Assembly (NCBI GenBank): GCA_963576735.1
Contig: OY755172.1
Span: forward strand, 2,480,001 to 2,544,000
DNA from: Bedellia somnulentella
Lineage: Eukaryota; Arthropoda; Insecta; Lepidoptera; Bedelliidae
DNA length: 64,000 nucleotides
Direction of reading: 5' to 3'
Within the stretch, counting starts at the first letter, position 1. Each line of letters starts with the position of its first letter. The position numbers and the translations under genes are program-made. Shown piece after piece: positions 51,598 to 61,426 of this stretch. The notes beneath the pieces are model-generated. The model was not told the DNA's origin, searched no databases, and saw only the letters and a list, made by a program, of their open reading frames with translations.

Positions 51598-54500
51598 CCG
51601 CTAAGTAAGTACTATATATAAGTATATTACTACTGTAGGTGTTAATAAGCACCTGATGAGGATAAGGCCATTTCTTATTGAAGTCTTAATATCAAATGGA
51701 AAATTTCTCGACACTTTAAACTGGCTTAAATAAAATATGCCACAGAAGCAAAACACTATTATCTCAACTGCCTTGACTCGGTCTGTCCGCAATTCCTTTT
51801 GATCTCTCAGTTTTTGTCGAGTGAAAAATTCCTCCTTATGGAGATGAAGAATCTTGCTTCGAAAGCGACGCCTTTAATGTCTTGCGAAGCTGTTTTACGG
51901 CGAATCGTCTACGCGGTTGAAATGTAACAAGAAAGGTCTCCAACTTGTTAGTGGACGAGTCCTATTTCTCTATGGTCGTTAAACCATCTCGTCCGCGTTA
52001 TCTATTGCGTTGTGAGCTTGTTTGCCGACAAAACATTGGAGCGGGTCGTCTCGCCTTGTACAAACATGGACGGGTTGGACAGACTATCCTGATGCGTGCG
52101 CCTATAGCCCCACCTCAAAAAGCGACATAGATTTAACATAAATGCATCAATGAATAGATCAATCGCGTGTCGCAAATTTTTAAGCGCAAGACAATGGTTA
52201 GAAAAGACTTAAAGTATCATTCTTTAACTAAGATTCGTGGTCAATTAATGTGGTTCTCATGGGAAACTTCTTACCCGCATCACGACAAATATTGCCTCCG
52301 CGACGATTTAAACTGTAGTTTTACTCATTAAATAAATGAAATTTCAAAAGTAAAACTTTAGTATGTTTTTTTGGGGTAATTGTTAAGTTACCATGCGATC
52401 TTTTAACTTTTATTAAAACTTATGTTTATTAGTCGTATCCTATATTTAATAAAAATAGTTTTATTTAGTAGGTAGTATACATTCGCAATATTAAATCTAA
52501 CTTCTAAAGAAATTCTATTTGATTTTTCACTTTCGATCTTTTTAACATATTTAATAAACAATTTTCTGCTGTTACTCCAGTATTTTATGATACTAATCAA
52601 TTCACGACGCATTTCTTTATTATCTACAATTAAATTCTTTAGGACGCCAACGAGCAAGCATGTAACTGGATACCTAAGCGCAGTTTTATGTTTCATTACG
52701 TTGCAATTGGGCCATGAACGTCTTGTAACAAAAATGGCAGTGCAAGTCAGACGCATAACTGCATTCGGTTTGCAGGAGTTAACTTATGCTGCCCTTTTAA
52801 TATATTGTCTAGCTATAATCTTTGCCTTTGCTCATTGTGCTCACCCTGTGGTCCGTGTAGGTTGAGAAATGAAACTACAAGTACAAACGCAAAGAGTTTG
52901 TCATGAGCATTCTCTAACATAAGTTGGGCCCAGCATGTCTTATTTTGCCGTGTAAAAGACAAAACACATTAATGCAGTTAGGTCCGTATATTGAAAGAAC
53001 AGTTTTATAAATGATATCGCTTTCTTTGCATGTTTAATCTTTTCTCATTTGTTAAAGATTAAGGGCAATAGCAAAAGAATCATCTTAAGTGCGAAAGTAA
53101 TAACTTCATAAGCTAATTATGTTATTGATGCTGTATGTCAACAACTATTAAGCATATATTTTTGAGTTTATAATTATTATTTTGGCACGACGAATGACAT
53201 GCTTAAATCGCTGTCCAAAGATAGTTTCAGGAAAATGTTTAAAATCCGCTAAGCAGCACGATTTTCTTTGGACAGGTGTAACTCGGTTGCATTTCAATAT
53301 GCTCACGTTATAAATGTCAACGTTTACCGAGTTCTCAGACCTGATCGAGCGTCACAATAAATAAAGGGACATTTCCAAGAACGATTCTCACTCTGACTGC
53401 GATGATTGACTGAAACAACTTCGTAAGTGAGAAATTGGTTGGCTTAGTTGAGATTTATAAGTGTGCAGTGACCCCGCCAGCGCCTACGCCGGACAATTGA
53501 CTATTAATTGCAAATGTTTATAAAAGTAAAGTGACATGGCGCGACTTGATGTTTTCACAACACAGCAACCACCTTTGTTTTATTATACATGACCACCTTC
53601 AATTGAAACATATTCGACATAATTTTTTTGACGTTCGCTTGTTGTTACGAGATGTTGCTGACTACCTTTTTTGACTTTTTTTTTCTTTTTTATTACTGTA
53701 ATTTCTTTCTCTACAAAAGTTGGATAAATAACAGTTCAAAAGGCTGTAATAAACATGTATTGCGCTGATCAATATTCAAAAAGGCCTCGCCCTGGTCCTA
53801 AGCGCAGAAATCGTGGGGAGACGCGACGAATACAAAAACGGTACCGCTTATTTGTATTCAACGATCTAGTCTGAATTGAACAAATCGTGGATGGATATGT
53901 ATGGAATTAAACAGTTTATCTTTTGATCTGACGGCGATTCTCTAGCGCTTTCCGATGTAAATTGTAACGGTGTTGCAGCATCCATTTTTATAGCCTTTCT
54001 AAGCAATCATATTCTGGTTATATCGTTTTATAATTCAAATTGTTACTTTAAATTAATTGTACTCTAAATCAAACCTGAATTTAAGTAAGTTAAAGCTTAA
54101 AAAGTGTATTATTTCTTAAATAACACACATACAAGCGCATTACACATTTTCCCCCTTTAGTCGAAGATAATAAAAGCAATTAAGTTATATTTGTTTATTT
54201 GGAAGTATCAAACAATTTAAATCGCATTTGCAAAATTAAACTTAGATACGTCACAACTTTAATTTAAACTTCTTCAGAATCCGACCTGCGAGATAATTCA
54301 GTTACTTTTGAATGGTAAAGCTGAAACTGGCTAATTAATACTAACTACCGCCTTCATAAATACTTCTACTTAAGAATAACAATACTACAAAATCAATCTA
54401 CTTATGATACTAATCAAGTTTCGAATTCATTGAATACTTCAGTATACAAACTTCTGCAAACATAAAAACATAGGTAGATACGCTGGTACAAATCCATGTT

Positions 54501-54793
54501 TCGGCGCCAAAAGTGAGAAAAAGATGTAGTTTTTCTTTTACCGCTAAATCTTTGAATATCTTTGAGTCATTTTACCTTGTTTAAAAACACGATGGTCTGA
54601 ATTCACTCCAGTTTTTTAAAGCAAGTTGTTGCCTGGCAGGACTGTGAGAACGGATGAGAGTAAACCGACCAAATTCAAAAGTACGTTGAAATACAAAAGC
54701 TCGGTAACCTACGATCACTACACAACATGGTCGGGTTATACCAACCGCGCTTTCATAAGCTCTTGACATATGAATTATACCAAGTTAACTTAC

Positions 54794-54890
54794 CTTCAAC
54801 GCTTTGAATCCTTGCCGTCAAGAAAGACAGTAATAAGCATAATGAAATTAATCTGATCCCATAATCCGGTACAAAGTTTCTGGACCACAT
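54794..54890 (-). CDS. N: Notch, first coding exon (signal peptide)
   Basis: Read on the minus strand, an ATG at 54890 opens 32 codons that end in a phase-1 splice donor (GAAG then gtaagt). The peptide begins MWSRNFV, has a leucine-rich core around residues 13-24 (ISLCLLLSFLTA), then RIQSVE: a typical signal peptide just before a cleavage site. The next supported minus-strand exon, at 17269-17347, enters in the matching phase and would give E-G-F-V followed by an EGF-like repeat. A signal-peptide exon, a very long first intron and then a short EGF-1 exon is the layout known for Notch receptors. Notch is a single-pass receptor for Delta/Serrate ligands. The identification depends on joining two exons 37 kb apart; another secreted EGF protein is the alternative. 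Upstream lies a GC-rich presumed promoter/5'UTR at 55080-55210. Confidence 0.62.
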
Positions 54891-55682
54891 TTTGTATCAC
54901 AACATTCACACATGGATAACACACATTTGTTTTGCCTCTGCTATGTTATTATGCCACTCATTAAAAACACTCACGGAACTAAATGTAAGAACAAACACTT
55001 CATTTTGTATTTCAGTTGTTGTCACGATAAATTTTGAGTATATACGGTCATGTTAGCGGTAAAACGAATTCAAAACGAAACGAACGTTCGGTGGTAACTT
55101 GCGCAGCCGCGTCTCGCTCGCATCTGACGGCTTTTGTTCGTATTACACGGCGTACAGTGAATCAAAATGGCCGCCGCTATGTCTGTGTGCGTGTGGGGTG
55201 GTTCAAAATGTCCTTAAATGTTGTCAAAGCTACATAATATTATTAAAAACAAAGTGTTTAATAAATACAATTTCTATTGGACTAATATTTCTGTGATGAA
55301 ACTGCCGTACTTAAAGGTTAAATCGTGGGAACAAGGAAACGCACACATACAAAGCTACGCGCAGGAATGTTGACTCAATGGAGAAATCAAGCGATTCATC
55401 CACCAATGCAGGCGCGTTTTCGTTAAAGCAAAGGCTCAACAAAGCTTATTTAAGTTCTTCATCCACACTGAAGATGGAGTTGTACAATAGCTGAGTTAAA
55501 ATAAATTGGTACCTACATAGTTTCTCTAGCTTCGATATAATAAATTATTTACGGGTAGTAAGCGTTTTGGTATTAGTTACAATTACAACTATTGGAAATA
55601 ACTATTCTAAAATTTAAGTTCAACAGCCTTAGAATGGACTAATGCCCGGCCACTCGAGCTGAATTTATTCTCGAGCTTCATT

Positions 55683-55850
55683 TTCATCAATATTTTCATA
55701 CGTGCTCTTTTATTCTTCAGTCTTTAGACGTCAGCTTTTTGAGTTCATTTTGTATTTGATCTAAATGTGTCCGCGTCCGTGTCCCTACGTGGTCGTCCCC
55801 TACTGACTTTACCATCCACATTGGCTCTTTCACCAATTTTGTCATCACCA
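55683..55850 (-). mobile_element. RTE-like LINE 3' fragment
   Basis: Minus-strand match to the LINE C-terminal coding block (complement of GTGGATGGTAAAGTCAGTAG through the KNKRA-encoding stretch), with small insertions. It abuts a plus-strand SINE 3' end at 55875-55986, an arrangement again consistent with an inverted 5' segment, though I found no clear target duplication. Confidence 0.65.
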
Positions 55851-55874
55851 AAAGATTATCTCTGTATATCTCGC

Positions 55875-55986
55875 TCTCCAACTACCAAACGCAACTTCCA
55901 AAAGTGGCTAAGGAATTTCTAATTATCTAGCTCTGGCTACCCCTTCAATGGATTTATAGCCGTGAGTATACGTATGTACGTATGTT
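55875..55986 (+). mobile_element. Tail-sharing SINE, 3' fragment
   Basis: 3' half of the family (CAACTTCCAAAAGTGGCTAA to GCCGTGAGTATACGTATGTA), directly after a minus-strand LINE fragment in the Notch/ODAD3 intergenic region. Confidence 0.65.
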
Positions 55987-56049
55987 TCTCGCTTGCCGTG
56001 GCAGAGATATAATATTTGTGAACATTCCGTGACATTATTGTCACTTGGT

Positions 56050-56330
56050 TTTCAGGGTACCCGCGTTTTGCTTAAACAGTGTACTTACGCGGTTTAGGTT
56101 CTTAACGATACTGGTGAATTTTGTCATGAAACCCACATGGCTGAGTTGTATTTTTTGTTGAGACAGTCTCTTCGTACAAGATGGCGGTAGACCTGCCCCC
56201 TTTAAAGTGCATGCACTGTCCCAGCAAAACGTTGGTACTGAACACCAGGTAACAAAAATGTTACGTGACGATTAATAGAATAAGTACTCTGCCATCTTTT
56301 CGGGGATTTACGATGTGAAAGTTTGAGGTA
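56050..56330 (+). mobile_element. tRNA-headed SINE, rearranged and degenerate
   Basis: A short minus-orientation piece (GGTACCCGCGTTTTGCTTAA, 56057-56095) is followed by plus-orientation body (ACCCACATGGCTGAGTTGTA, GGCGGTAGACCTGCCCCCTT, AACACCAGGTAACAAA, TTTCGGGGATTTACG). The tRNA head is absent. This resembles an inverted 5' segment, but I find no clear target duplication. Confidence 0.6.
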
Positions 56331-56543
56331 TATATTGTAATAACTGAACAGCAGACTGGGGAAAATAGAATTTGTTTAATCGATAATATTATTAATGGTT
56401 ACCAAGGGGTGTGCCACAGTGTACACTCCAGAACAGTGTATGATATATTTTAAATTTGAATTAATAAAAAAGATAAAAAAACATCAATTAAACTTACCAA
56501 CATTTGATTGTTACCGAGAGGTTAAGAGATTTTACCGTTTAAA

Positions 56544-56649
56544 ATGGCTTCGTGTTATCAAAAACACCCTTTTGGAATAGAAACAGAAGACAAGCTAACA
56601 ACCATCAACACCAAAATATTTGAAATCAAGAAAAAGATCCAGCTTTCAG
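56544..56649 (+). CDS. ODAD3: ODAD3/CCDC151, exon 1
   Basis: Outer dynein arm docking complex subunit 3 is a coiled-coil protein needed to anchor dynein arms on axonemal doublets. In insects that means sperm flagella and ciliated sensory neurons. The ATG at 56544 has a favourable context (AAAATGG) and an in-frame TAA shortly upstream. The exon has 35 codons plus one base, ending KKKIQLS and a donor (G then gtttgt). Joining to 59204 completes a Glu codon and creates IQLSEGQRK, which I recognise as the conserved N-terminal motif of CCDC151 proteins. The five exons found add to 672 bases (224 codons) with every phase compatible and no stop. A different open frame (56395-56580) overlaps this exon but has no recognisable content. 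An RTE-like LINE begins about ten bases after the donor. Confidence 0.8.
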
Positions 56650-56658
56650 GTTTGTTAC

Positions 56659-58690
56659 TTACTTATACTCACGCCCATTATTCCCATTGGGGTAGGCAGA
56701 GACTATCGATCGCCACTTAGTACGATCTTGACAAACCTCTCTTGCTTCCCTTACATTCATTATCCTTTTCCTACATGCTCTTTTATTCTTCTCACTTCGG
56801 ACCCCCGCCTTTATAAGAACGTTTTCTATCTGGTCCAGAAACGTTTTACGAGGCCGTCCTCTACTAACATTCCCATCCACATCGGCTCTATATATCTCTT
56901 TCGCTACTTTATTTTCATCCATCCTCTCTATGTGCCCAAACCACCTCAACATTCCTTTTTCTATCTTGCATACTACGTCATCTTTCAAACCTACTCGTTC
57001 AAGGATCACAGTATTTCTCACTCTATCACACAGCCTTACATTACATATACTTCTGAGGGATCTCATTTCCACTGCATTAACTCTACTTTCATGCTTCTTC
57101 TGCCATGCCCAACATTCACTATCATACATCAGCGTGGGAACCAGAACAGCATTATGCCCAGCCATTCGAGCCTTTTCTGACAACGACTGGCTCAAAATCA
57201 GACTGTTCATGGCTCCATTCACCGCGTTTCCCTTTTTAACTCTCCTTTCAATATCTTCCTCACATTTTCCATCCCTAGTAAACAAACTCCCCAGATATAC
57301 AAATTCTTTCACTTGTTCCACTTTCTTACCATTTATAACAATGTCATATTCTGTCATACTTTCCTCTCTTTCAAAAACCATTGTTTTGGTTTTGTCCACA
57401 TTCACTCTCATTCCCTTTCTTTCGAAAGACTTACACGCAATGTTCACCATCTCCTGCAACTCATTTACCGTTGATGCAAGTAACACTTGATCGTCAGCGT
57501 ATAAGAGGCATTTAATGATGAACCCTCTCATTTTCAGTCCATAATCACTTTCGCGCAGTTCTTTCAAACAGTCGTCCATGAACAAATTGAAGAGCCACGG
57601 AGAAGCCACACAACCCTGTCGAACACCCCTAGAGATCTCAAACCAGTCCGTGTCTTCTCCGTTTACTCTCACACATGCATTGGAATCCTCATAGAGTGAC
57701 TCCAATGCACGTATAAGTTGGCTTCCCAAACCGAACTTAGACAACACCTTCCACAAATAGTTTCTTACTACCCTATCATACGCCTTCTCCAAATCAATGA
57801 AGGTGCAATACACTTTTTGGTTTTTTGCCAAAAATTTCTCTGTGATGCACCTTAAGGAGAAGACTTGATTCATACATCCCATTCCCTTCCTAAATCCTGC
57901 TTGTACATCCCAAATTTTTTCATCCGTTTCTTTCATCACCCTTTCGATCAGAACTTTCGCATACAATTTGCCGACAACACTGAGTAGGCTGATACCAAGG
58001 TAGTTTTTTGCTTCTTGGCGTGACCCTTTCCCTTTATATAGGGGCACAATCACGGCTCTACACCAATCTTTTGGTACTTTGCCAAGTGCCCAACACTTCT
58101 GAAAAAGGAAAAACAGCCAAGAAGCCACTAACCCTTTACCAGCCCTCAGCATTTCGACACATATCCTATCATATCCTGCCGCTTTTCCTAGTTTCATACT
58201 TTTCATCGCTTTTACAATTTCTTCCATACTTATCATACTTTCAGACACGTCACCCATTACCTCGTCACAATTAACATCGCTATCAATTGCTGAAGTAATG
58301 GGATCATCCTCTTTTTCAAAGAGACCCTCAAAATATTCCTTCCATACTCTTTTTATTCTTGTTCCATCAGTCATAAGTTCACCTTTTTCATCCTTCATCA
58401 CACCTTGTACTCGTGATTTGAGAAACTCCCCTTTCACGTCTGATATATTTCCAAAATAATTTTTGATTACTTTGGAAATTATCGGAGAGTTTCTTTTCAC
58501 TCCATTCTTTCAGATCTCGCTTTTTCTGCTCTATTTTATTCTTAACCTCTCTCTTTATTCTCTTATATTCATCTTCAAATCTCTCAACTTCGTATTCGAT
58601 TAATCGTATTTTTGTTCCACTATGGTTGTTTTTACAGACAGGTTTTTTCTTAATGAATTTAAATTGTGATGATTGTTTAGCTAAGCAACC
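56659..58690 (-). mobile_element. RTE-like LINE, 5'-truncated, reverse transcriptase frame
   Basis: A minus-strand frame (58500 to 56659, 613 codons) encodes a non-LTR reverse transcriptase. Visible landmarks: GKAAGYDRI (about 105), NYLGISLLSVVGKLY (about 166, with Leu replacing the usual Arg of RGISLL), AGFRKGMG (about 201), FIDLEKAYDRV (about 235, motif A), RGVRQGC (about 291), YADDQVLLA (334-342, motif C) and YLGSLFTRDG (about 402). The C-terminal WFGHIERMD / SRGRPRKTF block is typical of RTE-type elements. The upstream part of the protein continues in another frame (58693-58388, SNQKLFWKYIRRERG), so there is one frameshift near 58405-58415. The first ~30 residues of the 613-codon frame are therefore not native. 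The apurinic endonuclease domain is missing. The element sits inside ODAD3 intron 1, antisense to the gene. Confidence 0.85.
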
Positions 58691-58754
58691 CAATTACTTT
58701 AATCTTATGCTAAATATATTTTACCACTAATCATAAATAAATATCATAACCATA

Positions 58755-58991
58755 GGCTGGTGTATGGTTATCTTAGTAGAGGACGACCTCGGAGGCCACA
58801 TTTGGACCAGATACCGAGTGTGCTTAAAAAGGCAGGCGTCTGAAGTATGAAGAATAAAAGAGAATGTATGAGAAGATTGATTGATGTAAATGAAACTATA
58901 GAGGTTTGTCAGGATCGTAAAAAGTGGCGATCGATAGGCTGCCCAATCTAATGGGAACTAAATCGTGAGTATATAATGTATGTATGTATGT
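58755..58991 (+). mobile_element. RTE-like LINE 3' fragment
   Basis: Matches the LINE end from TTAGTAGAGGACGACCTCGG through the AAAAAGGCAGGCGTC and GTTTGTCAGGATCG blocks to GGGAACTAAATCGTGAG and a GTATGTATG tail. It carries stops and indels. It lies in ODAD3 intron 1, opposite in orientation to the larger LINE next to it. Confidence 0.75.
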
Positions 58992-59067
58992 AACCTTAGT
59001 CCTCCCTCAGAGATTTGCATAACGACTGTGTGTAAAGTGTTCCGCCTTTTTAATATAGATTAATTTG

Positions 59068-59130
59068 GGACAGGCCTTTGTCGAGCATTAGGCCTCTATT
59101 GCTGATATGATAATAATGAAATCATATAGT
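59068..59130 (+). mobile_element. Probable 3' end of an RTE/BovB-like LINE
   Basis: GGGACAGGCCTTTGTCGAGC, then TTAGGCCTCTATTGCTGATA, then TGATAATAATGA resembles the ending of common insect RTE elements (an AGGCC block, then a short GAT-type simple repeat). It lies just upstream of ODAD3 exon 2. No coding part is present. Confidence 0.35.
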
Positions 59131-59203
59131 ACATTGATAGGTGACGATCATAATATGAGTATAACAATTAATATACTCGTGTTCCTTTATATTTTTTACC
59201 CAG

Positions 59204-59403
59204 AGGGTCAAAGAAAATCACACCACGAAGAAAATGAATCCGAGAAGCAAAACAATAAAGACCTCATTGAGACTCTAAAAAAGGAAATAAAAATACGTCA
59301 AGAAGAGTTGAGTAAAGCCCGAGCTTTAGCTGGTGAAGAAGACTTGAGGATCAAGAAGTACCTCCGAGAATTCTGCCCTGCTGGAAGTAAAAATGTCGAT
59401 CAG
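59204..59403 (+). CDS. ODAD3: ODAD3/CCDC151, exon 2
   Basis: The acceptor is acccag and the donor is CAG then gtgggt. Two bases complete the split codon, then 66 codons encode a charged, heptad-rich segment: GQRKSHHEEN, then DLIETLKKEIKIRQEEL, then a short KKYLREFCPAG stretch. This corresponds to the first coiled coil of CCDC151 and its following non-helical linker. The open frame appears to extend upstream into the intron (from 59107), but that part reads into unrelated AT-rich sequence and should not be translated. The exon ends in phase 0. Confidence 0.82.
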
Positions 59404-59813
59404 GTGGGTGAAACATACCTGCACCAAGTATTTTCTTTACCTCACAGCAGACGTCTTTCGACTGATATGATAATAATAAGATACAATCTTTCTTAAATTG
59501 TTACCTATTATCACATATTTGCGCGACAATGTTTTTGTCATACTTGCATTTTATTACATCTCTTGTCACTAAACTTTTCGTTCTTTAATTAAGTGCATAC
59601 ATTGGGTATTCGATTTATACAATTAGGTACACAGCATCAAAATGTATTGAAACTATACATGTTAATGATTCTGGAATACTTTGCATGGTATCTCGGAACC
59701 CTATTTTTGTTTTCTTTTATTTCGTTATGCTTTATCTTGATAAACTTTATAAGAGGATAAAAAGTAATCTACACGGAAGATGATATTTTTATTTATTTTA
59801 TCTTATTTTGTTG

Positions 59814-59897
59814 TAGTAGTAATATTTCATAATTAAAATATAATACAAATAGAAGTATATATTAGTAGTAATATTTCATAATTAAAATACAATACCA
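59814..59897 (+). repeat. Short tandem duplication, ~47-bp unit
   Basis: AGTAGTAATATTTCATAATT followed by AAAATA(T/C)AATAC occurs twice in a row in ODAD3 intron 2. It is a simple local duplication. Confidence 0.6.
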
Positions 59898-59920
59898 CTA
59901 TAGTTTTTTATTTATTTATA

Positions 59921-60112
59921 TAAAGGCGACTAACGGTATTGGGGCTTTTAAGGGATTTTTGGGCGATGCGGTTGGAGACCCATCACCAAGAACCTTAATT
60001 TCACCATCTATTCCCCACGCATCTTCCAAAAGTGGCTGAGGAATTTCTGATTCCTTAGCTCTGGCTACCCCTTTCTTGGGATTTATAGCCGTGAGTATAT
60101 GTATGTATGTAT
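59921..60112 (+). mobile_element. Tail-sharing SINE, 5'-truncated
   Basis: Begins at AAGGCGACTAACGGTATTGG and runs through TTGGAGACCCATCACC to GCCGTGAGTATATGTATGTA. It lies in ODAD3 intron 2, about 85 bp from the twin-primed copy. Confidence 0.75.
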
Positions 60113-60185
60113 TATATAAAAAACAATATCAGGTACTCCGAATTCAATAGGTCTCCCGCCGAATAAAATTTTAAGCTTTCACTAC

Positions 60186-60501
60186 ACAAATAAGTTACAT
60201 ACATACATACATGTATATGTATGTGATATGTGAGTATTCACGGCTATAAATTCCTTGAAGGGGTAGCCAGAGCTAGGTAATTAGGGTTTGCTGCGTAGTG
60301 TCGGCTTAGAATAGCACTACCCCATTTCTTCCGGTGGGTGTACGTAAAAGGCGACTAACGGTATCGGGGCTTTTAAAGGATTTTTGGGCGATGCGGTTGG
60401 AGACCCATCACCAAAAACCTTTATTTCATCATCTTATCCCCACGCTACTTCCAAAAGTGGCTGAGGATTTCTTATTCCCTAGCTCTGGCTACAAATAAGT
60501 T
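60186..60501 (-). mobile_element. Tail-sharing SINE with inverted 5' segment and 11-bp TSD
   Basis: ACAAATAAGTT is repeated perfectly at 60186-60196 and 60491-60501. Inside, 60197-60283 is the SINE 3' end on the minus strand (poly-ACAT tail, then CACGGCTATAAATTCC, then GGGTAGCCAGAGCTAG). 60294-60490 is the SINE 5' part on the plus strand, ending CTAGCTCTGGCTAC. The two parts meet in the SINE at the same AGCTCTGGCTAC block. Together they make one complete element whose 5' portion is inverted. Confidence 0.8.
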
Positions 60502-60557
60502 TAAAATGGGTAATCAAATTATTCCCTTTCATTCATAATGAACAATATTAATTTCAG

Positions 60558-60737
60558 GTGATAAATCACTTAGATTTCAAAGTGGTTGAACAACGCAAAG
60601 CATTAGACCTCCTCCGATACGAACAGAGAAAGAAAAGAGCAAAGTTAAAGGAAATCCAGAAAGAGTACGAACTATTGCTGATAGAGGAATCCAAATCGGC
60701 TACTGAAAAGGTCATCTCAACGAATCCTATCAAAAAG
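60558..60737 (+). CDS. ODAD3: ODAD3/CCDC151, exon 3
   Basis: Sixty codons between acceptor atttcag and donor AAG then gtaata, phase 0 on both sides. The peptide starts VINHLDFKVVEQRKALDLLR and continues as a Lys/Glu-rich coiled coil ending NPIKK. The pattern 'one Leu-Asp-x-Lys/Phe, then a Leu-x-x-Leu-Arg helix, then a basic heptad run ending EYELL' is what I know from the second coiled-coil block of CCDC151. The frame stays open past the donor for a few codons only. The flanking introns are filled with SINEs. Confidence 0.82.
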
Positions 60738-60785
60738 GTAATATCGTGGAACATCATTTAATCCTATATATATTTTATAAATATA

Positions 60786-61093
60786 GGGACATATTATTGA
60801 GATGGTTTGGGCACATCGAGAGGATGGATGATAGAAAATTGGTAAAAGGGATCTATATAGCTAGTGTGGATGGTAATGTTAGTAGAGGACGACCACGCAG
60901 AACACACTTGAACCAAATTGAGAGTGTGCTCAAAAAGGCTGGCGTCCGCAGTATGAAGAATAAAAGAGCAGGTATGAAAAAAATGATGGATGTAAACGAA
61001 GCTAGAGAGGTTTGTCAGGATCGTACGAAGTGGCGATCGATAGTCTCTGCCTACCCCAATCGGAACTAATGGCGTGAGTATATGTATGTATTA
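60786..61093 (+). mobile_element. RTE-like LINE 3' fragment, long open C-terminus
   Basis: Encodes RWFGHIERMDDRKLVKGIY, SRGRPRRTHLNQ, then AREVCQDRTKWRSIVSAYP in one open frame, and ends with GGCGTGAGTATATGTATGTA. It is a 5'-truncated copy in ODAD3 intron 3, in the same orientation as the gene. Only about 90 residues of the LINE protein remain, so it is not functional. Confidence 0.8.
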
Positions 61094-61233
61094 TAGACAG
61101 ATCAATCTAGCCCCCAACTAAGTTAAACTAGTATTTTGGGATACTAACTCAAAGATTTATTTAATATTATATAATACACATCTAAATAACATCCTAGACT
61201 AAGAAACAATAATTTATACTTATGACATGTATG

Positions 61234-61311
61234 TTGCTCTCAGCGGGGATCGAACCTGCAACCTCCGGACCGAGAAGCTAGTATCCTATCACCTCGGCCA
61301 TGGACATCGAC
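61234..61311 (-). repeat. tRNA-like fragment, Ser/Leu type
   Basis: On the minus strand ATGGCCGAGGTGATAGGATA and CAGGTTCGATCCCCGCTGAG form A- and B-box-like segments, with a long variable region reminiscent of class II tRNAs. The acceptor strands do not pair well, so I regard this as a pseudogene or SINE head. Confidence 0.5.
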
Positions 61312-61426
61312 ATTAATCTGAATTTTACCTATTAATTTTCTCGACAGCACAATAGATTAAATAAATCACACAATTATCCCTTGTTCTTATTTTTTATGGT
61401 TAGTAAATAATATGTTTGTTTGTATG

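Larger units (their letters stand above)
17348..54793 (-). other. Presumed Notch intron 1, about 37.4 kb
   Basis: The flanking exons have compatible phases (1/1), so no intervening coding exon is required. The segment contains SINEs, LINE fragments and a complete Harbinger transposon, listed separately. Between these are long unique AT-rich stretches in which I see nothing codable: 21250-24180, 24320-27480, 28980-36640, 36740-38320, 45927-47735, 48770-50457 and 51600-54793. GC-rich islands stand out at 24880-24957, 31330-31680, 32690-32960, 36640-36740 and 39220-39399. The length is typical of the first intron of a developmental regulator with intronic enhancers. Confidence 0.5.
54891..56543. 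promoter_or_regulatory. Divergent intergenic region between Notch and ODAD3
   Basis: About 1.65 kb separates the two presumed start codons, which point away from each other. The GC-rich core at 55080-55210 includes AAAATGGCCGCC, which on the minus strand reads GGCGGCCATTTT, a YY1/Pho-like site. It is the best candidate for the Notch promoter and 5'UTR, since it sits 190-320 bases upstream of the minus-strand ATG. I did not find a convincing TATA box. The half nearer ODAD3 is degraded mobile DNA: a LINE fragment (55683-55850), a SINE 3' fragment (55875-55986) and a rearranged tRNA-headed SINE (56050-56330). Confidence 0.4.

Noticed and set aside
56620..57490. Two 186-codon plus-strand open frames
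   Set aside because: They are antisense shadows of the reverse transcriptase gene on the other strand and have no motif of their own.
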